DNA of 64,000 nt from assembly GCA_025738555.1 (NCBI GenBank), contig JAOVFP010000001.1, positions 2,852,001-2,916,000 on the forward strand, in the 5' to 3' direction. The stretch's first letter is position 1, and each line of letters opens with the position of its first letter. Below the pieces are notes generated by a model. That model was not told where the DNA came from. It worked only from the letters and a program-made list of their open reading frames with translations, and did not search any database. The stretch is from Cyathus striatus (taxonomy: Eukaryota > Basidiomycota > Agaricomycetes > Agaricales > Nidulariaceae). Both the position numbers and the translations under genes were made by a program. Below, in pieces: positions 59,999 through 64,000 of the stretch.

Positions 59999-60084
59999 TT
60001 GTTCGTTTCCTCGTCGTTTTCACGATATCTCAAGCCGGAACCCCTCAGCTTGAGCAAAACTGACTCCATATCAAAGCACACCAA

Positions 60085-61083
60085 GCCAAGTCAACAATCT
60101 TATATCTGTTCAGCAAACAACGCGTATATATGCAAGATTCTAAGAACATGAATTAATTATACAAGATGGAAACGATGCTTAATTCTCTAAACCGTGCATG
60201 GCCACGATTACTCCGAAGGAGCTTCTTCGTCAACCTGCTCAATGGATGTATGTGGCTCCTGTTCAGTGTCTCCTGCGGATCCGAATCTTCCCAATCCATG
60301 GGTACCACCTAAACCTCCCAACGCGCCCCCTGCACTTCCAACCCCACAGGCAAATCCACCAGCGCCAAATCCACCAGTCCCAGTATTTCCAATTGTTCCT
60401 CCTATCCCACCCACACCATCGCCTCCCCCAAACGCGCTACCGAAACGCCGTAAGGAAGGAGCTCCATCACTATTGAGAGTACCAGAGTTTCCATTGCCAG
60501 CCGATGCACCATACCGAGGATACCTTCCAGAGAATTGTCCAGAGTTGGAGCTGTCTCCACTGGGATTGGTTTCGGTACTGCCTGAAGCTGCGCTGGAATT
60601 GGAACCATAGCCTCCAGCACCCGTATTTGTGCCGTACCGAGGGATATTGAGAGACGAAGAGGCATTCGCGGTCGTATTTGAAGCAGCCCCAGCAGCGGTG
60701 CCATTTGCTTCACCAGAAGGTTGATTATAACTGCCTCCAGCGCCAGACCCGAGGATACCACTGCCGGCTGCTCCATAGCCACTTCCAGAACCAGCACCAT
60801 ATCTACTGGCATATCCGCCAGTACCGGCGGCAGTCGCACTATATCCACCAGCGCCAGTAGCATTCCCACCTGAACCATAACTACCAGCACCCGTATAACC
60901 ACCAGGCTTGAAACCGCTACTTCCAATCCCACTGTACCCACCGGGTCGATTAAGGCCAGCGACATAACTTGGTCGAGAGGATGCACTAGAAGCCCCAGCT
61001 CCAAACTGTGAATCCCAGCGATTAAGCTCACTCTGCACAGTCAGACTATTGGAGAGAGAACCAGGGACTTCGGTACCCTCCAT
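60085..61083 (-). pseudogene. Inverted, 5'-truncated AAA last exon and 3' flank (like copy 5)
   Basis: The minus strand reads the Gly-rich tail of the AAA family (VPGSLSNSLTVQSELNRW, then many GGY and GAG units, ending HTSIEQVDEEAPSE at 60208), followed by a 3' flank matching copy 5 at 43733-43860. It is cut abruptly at about 61083, inside exon 9, and has no AAA module. It points the opposite way to all other array members, so it marks an inversion breakpoint. Confidence 0.85.
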
Positions 61084-61084
61084 G

Positions 61085-62140
61085 TCGTTCTTCCTCACAT
61101 CGATGACTACCAGTGATGAAGACAACGAGGCGTTGAGCGAATCGTACACTGCAATGTTCAATGGGAAGTTCGAGCTGAGTGAATTCGACGTTTCTGGCTC
61201 GACGACTGCGGTCTTCCCTGAGAGGAGTGATAAGAGTTTGGAAAGGTCGAAGAGCGCTTAGCCGCGGAGAGGAAGGTGGTAGCGAATGCGTGGTTGAGGT
61301 TGGCCCTTGCTTAGTGCGGTGGGACTGATGGCGATGTACTAGGTGCGGTTAGCGAGGACAAGGAGATCGTGGCTGATCTTCTCGAGGAAGAGAAGAAATA
61401 TGCAGAGAAGAGGGCGAAGAAAACTGTTAGTTATGATTCCGACGATGACGAGGACGCCAAGAAGAAGAAGGACGAGGAGAAGGAGAAGGAGAAGGAAACC
61501 AAGGATCACATTTGCAAAGAAACCCGTATCTTGGATCAGCTTGTCAAGCACACTAGTTCACCTCTTCCTGTGGCCCTCGAACGACTCGTCACTGCTGCTT
61601 TCGCAATTGCTCCCAAGCCTTCTGAGGATGCTACAGTGGAGGTTTCTGTGTCGTCTCTCTCCAAGGCGTATATGACCGTTAATCAGAACGGTACGGGGTG
61701 AACTCTGGTGACTCGTCTACGTCAACGACTACGCCCCGATACGGTTCGTACGCAGCTAGCGGGACTGGGGGTTCTGTAACTCCGACTCCTCGATTCGGTG
61801 CTGCGGCTTCATCAGCGGATTCAACCAATCTACCACCAGCGCAACGGGGGATTCGCCCACTCCTAAATATGGAGCGGGCGCAGCGTCTGGGGAGTCTTCG
61901 TTGCTCCATATGGCTCTGCAGGGCTTTCTGCTAGCTCGTATCTCAGCGGCATCGGTAAAAGTGCGTCCACTAGTGCTACTGGATATACTTCTGGAGCAGG
62001 AGTCAGTAGATTTGGGGCTGGATCATATAAGTATGGTGGTGCGCAGTCTACAGCGGAGAAGTCGTCTGCGACTATTGAGCAGGTGCCCACGCCCGAACAG
62101 GTGGTCGTGCCCGATAGTGAGCAAAAAGCAGAAGGATGAG
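61085..62140 (+). pseudogene. Diverged AAA-family paralogue, internally deleted
   Basis: Right after the inverted piece, the plus strand gives exon 3-type sequence of a distant paralogue: FFLTSMTTSDEDNEALSES, NGKFELSEFDVSGSTTAVF, an acidic/basic coil (61369-61500), then KETRILDQLVKHTSSPLPV and VSSLSKAYMTVNQ. It jumps from 61690 directly into a Ser/Gly/Tyr tail (61698-62140) ending EQVPTPEQVVVPDSEQ. Walker motifs are missing and several frameshifts are present. A piece of the same tail end occurs at 23164-23245. Confidence 0.7.
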
Positions 62141-62243
62141 GCCTATGAGGACTCAGAGGAGCCAAAGCCTTAATTGCGGTATAGGGGTGTCATTACGTTT
62201 ATCATATTCATCATGTATCATCTTGCATACGTACGCATTACAG

Positions 62244-63008
62244 CCATGCTATAGAGATTTTCGACAGAAGCGCGGAGATCTGAAGAAGATTAAGTAACTT
62301 AAATCTGGCAGGATTAGAAAAAAAAAACTTCTACTTCGAAGGTTTTGATATTTAAAACCGTAATATGATATGGCTGCGGATGCATGATGTTTTAATGACG
62401 CGGAACTTCAGCGCATTCAACTTCGATTTATACGAAAACATCGAGATTCAGATACCTGGTCCGACAGCCCAGTCACGTGGCCAAGAAAGTTGTTGATCCG
62501 GATGATTCCCGGAGGGTTTGAGTTTTCGAGTTCTCCCACTTTGCTCTAACTTCCTACTTACAAGCTACAGCGTATATTTGCTTTTTAAACTTATCTCATC
62601 ATATCGCTGGCAGTATTATAATAATGTTGGTTTAAATGTCTCTTTATGAGCTGGAAGAAGTTTGGGATGTGTTAACGAATCATTGAGGGATCTCAGGGCG
62701 TAGTTGAGTATATTAAAACGTTTTTCATACATCATGCCTTCCTCGTATAATGAAGCGCTGTAGCAGCCTAGAAAATTCTTATGGCCCATAGTTTTGGATT
62801 GCAACAGCACAGTGGTGGAAGCGCAAGTCATCTAACACGGTCACCCAGTGACCTTGTCTTTATCGCTGCTACTCCAACCTCTTACCTTGGTACACACTCA
62901 TTACAATAATCTCTGAAATGCTCAGTGAAGCTGATGTTCTACTGCACTCTGAAAGCTGTATGCAAAACACTGCGGAGAAGCTCACAAACGCTCGCCACTA
63001 TGCTATTA
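62244..63008. other. Upstream region of array copy 6
   Basis: This matches the copy 4 upstream region (24444-25188) with a few small indels. No gene is supported. Confidence 0.4.
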
Positions 63009-63023
63009 GATGATCGACGAGGT
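63009..63023 (+). promoter_or_regulatory. Conserved upstream motif of AAA array copy 6
   Basis: GATGATCGACGAGGT, identical to the copy 4 form, lies 279 bp before the copy 6 start codon. Confidence 0.45.
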
Positions 63024-63287
63024 GGTCATGTATCACAGCTGCACACCTCAACAGCGAGGACATGGCATAGATTGGGTAAACATTTAGCGGCATCATCATA
63101 CTATGGATGAAACGCTGTAGATGCTTCTTCCATTCATAACGGACTATTCTAACACTATAGTCGATCTGAAGCTCCTCTTATTACAGCAATCCACCCGTGC
63201 GTGTCTCAAATAACATATATATATCGGTTCTGAGAAATAGACCCAGAAACAATCCCTAGAACTGAATAAACCTAGAACTAGACAAAC

Positions 63288-64000
63288 ATGACTAACACTA
63301 CTCAACCTATCACTTTCCCCGAAGGCTTGGCTAGCAAGATTCTATGGTCGCCACACATTGACCACGGTAATGCTACTGACTTTCATCACCACGTATCCTC
63401 TAATGACCGCGACTACTAGGATCCGGAAGAAATTCACGAGCCAGCTATGTCCTTGTCACCTCCGATTCTCAGAGCTGTCTTGCATCCCCCAGCGCGGAGG
63501 ACCTTACGCCTTCCAGTAAGGAAGTGTCTGTCACCGAGACGAAAGTTTCCGACGCGTCGATGGAGCCCGTCCCCCCCGTTGCTGGTGAACTGAATGCCGG
63601 CCTTGATGACGCTACAGAGTCCATCATCAATAACGTTGTAACTGCTGACAATAGCTCCTCCAATGGGGAGGGAACGCAGACTCAGGACGATTTTACCATT
63701 CCTAACCTTCCAGATAGCATCCAGAATGAAATAAACGCGCGCGTATCCTACAAATTTACAGTTGACGTCCAAATGGAGGCGATAAAAGCCCACAAGACTT
63801 TCCTTGCCGAGAAGAAACCGATCGTTGAACCGGTCGTTCACCTTTACTGCCCCCACGGTGGATGTCATGAAATTATCGACAAGGCTGTCAGAACTATTGC
63901 AAAGCATGAGGGCGCCGAGATGTTAACCCTTGATGCTTTTGAGCTTTCTTCTGCGGGCATATACGGCGATCGTAAGCAAACTTCTTGTTAACTGTTCCCT
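63288..64000 (+). CDS. AAA+ ATPase family, array copy 6 (5' part only)
   Basis: Exon 1 is 63288-63366 (MTNTTQPITFPEGLASKILW) and exon 2 is 63420-63971, ending at the gtaagc donor; the window stops in the second intron. Exon 2 carries the acidic region and LYCPHGGCHE. The protein differs from copy 4 at only a handful of positions so far, making these the closest pair by sequence. The AAA module is beyond the window and is inferred only from the family. Confidence 0.88.

Larger units (their letters stand above)
62060..64000 (+). repeat. Segmental duplication, copy 2 (partner 23140-26262)
   Basis: This lines up with 23140-26262 on the same strand, continuing past the window end. It lacks the 1.15-kb insertion of the partner, and has the undivided target ACGCATTACAG at 62233-62243. 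Confidence 0.85.

Noticed and set aside
60194..60610. Plus-strand Pro-rich open frame
   Set aside because: It is the antisense of the inverted Gly-rich AAA tail at 60208-61083.
1..64000. A CRISPR array, rRNA or tRNA gene
   Set aside because: No regular spacer-repeat pattern, conserved rRNA block or cloverleaf-like sequence was recognised, and the window is clearly eukaryotic.

Overview
This is a window of a filamentous fungal nuclear genome, almost certainly an agaricomycete (mushroom-forming basidiomycete). The evidence is many 48-65 bp GT-AG introns, FunK1-type kinase remnants, an F-box gene, a DUF6589 protein, and a Tad-like LINE with a C-terminal RNase H. I recognise no rRNA, tRNA or CRISPR array.

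The backbone is a tandem, same-strand (+) array of paralogous AAA+ ATPase genes. Copy 1 (1-1899) is the 3' part only. Copies 2 (3096-6732), 3 (18352-22648), 4 (25479-29833) and 5 (39399-43732) are complete, and copy 6 (63288-64000) runs off the window. I could derive the same nine-exon structure for all four complete copies, with frame-closing totals of 1063, 1291, 1313 and 1303 codons. The protein order is a short N-terminal exon, an acidic segment with a CPHxxC motif, a charged coil, a conserved middle domain, an Msp1/ATAD1-like AAA module (GPPGTGKT, IDELDS, GATNR), and a Gly/Tyr-rich low-complexity tail ending in a conserved acidic motif. Rearranged or dead relatives lie at 60085-62140. A shared upstream motif (GATGATCSACGAGGT or a one-base variant) sits 241-315 bp before each start codon.

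The spaces between these genes are filled with mobile DNA. A 9-kb Tad-like LINE with a 15-bp target duplication (8697-17745) carries a nested 1.06-kb terminal-inverted-repeat (TIR) element. A 1.15-kb element with an 11-bp target duplication (23280-24432) has an empty site in a duplicated segment near the window end. A hAT-like element (44281-46592) contains a second member of the nested family. Two further elements (47103-48635 and 49411-50672) are rich in GGTTC/GAACC repeats. Copia and Gypsy gag relics follow. FunK1 kinase relics lie at 7040-8160 and 37655-38030, and a ubiquilin/DSK2 fragment is joined to a LINE fragment at 35587-37440. The main non-array host gene is a single-exon F-box protein (30398-31783).

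The most striking object is 53351-59989, a 6,639-bp element bounded by a perfect 9-bp direct repeat and imperfect terminal inverted repeats. It carries two convergent spliced genes whose stop codons are 18 bp apart: a DUF6589 protein (a candidate transposase) and a RecQ-like DExH helicase. A solo LTR lies in the helicase's last intron. I read it as a self-contained DNA transposon that pairs a DUF6589 protein with its own RecQ-type helicase; this is an inference that needs database confirmation. Its genes, the LINE ORF2 and the gag relics all carry in-frame TGA stops that mostly look like CGA-to-TGA changes, whereas the neighbouring AAA genes stay open. This suggests a CpG-methylation or RIP-like decay process aimed at repeats.
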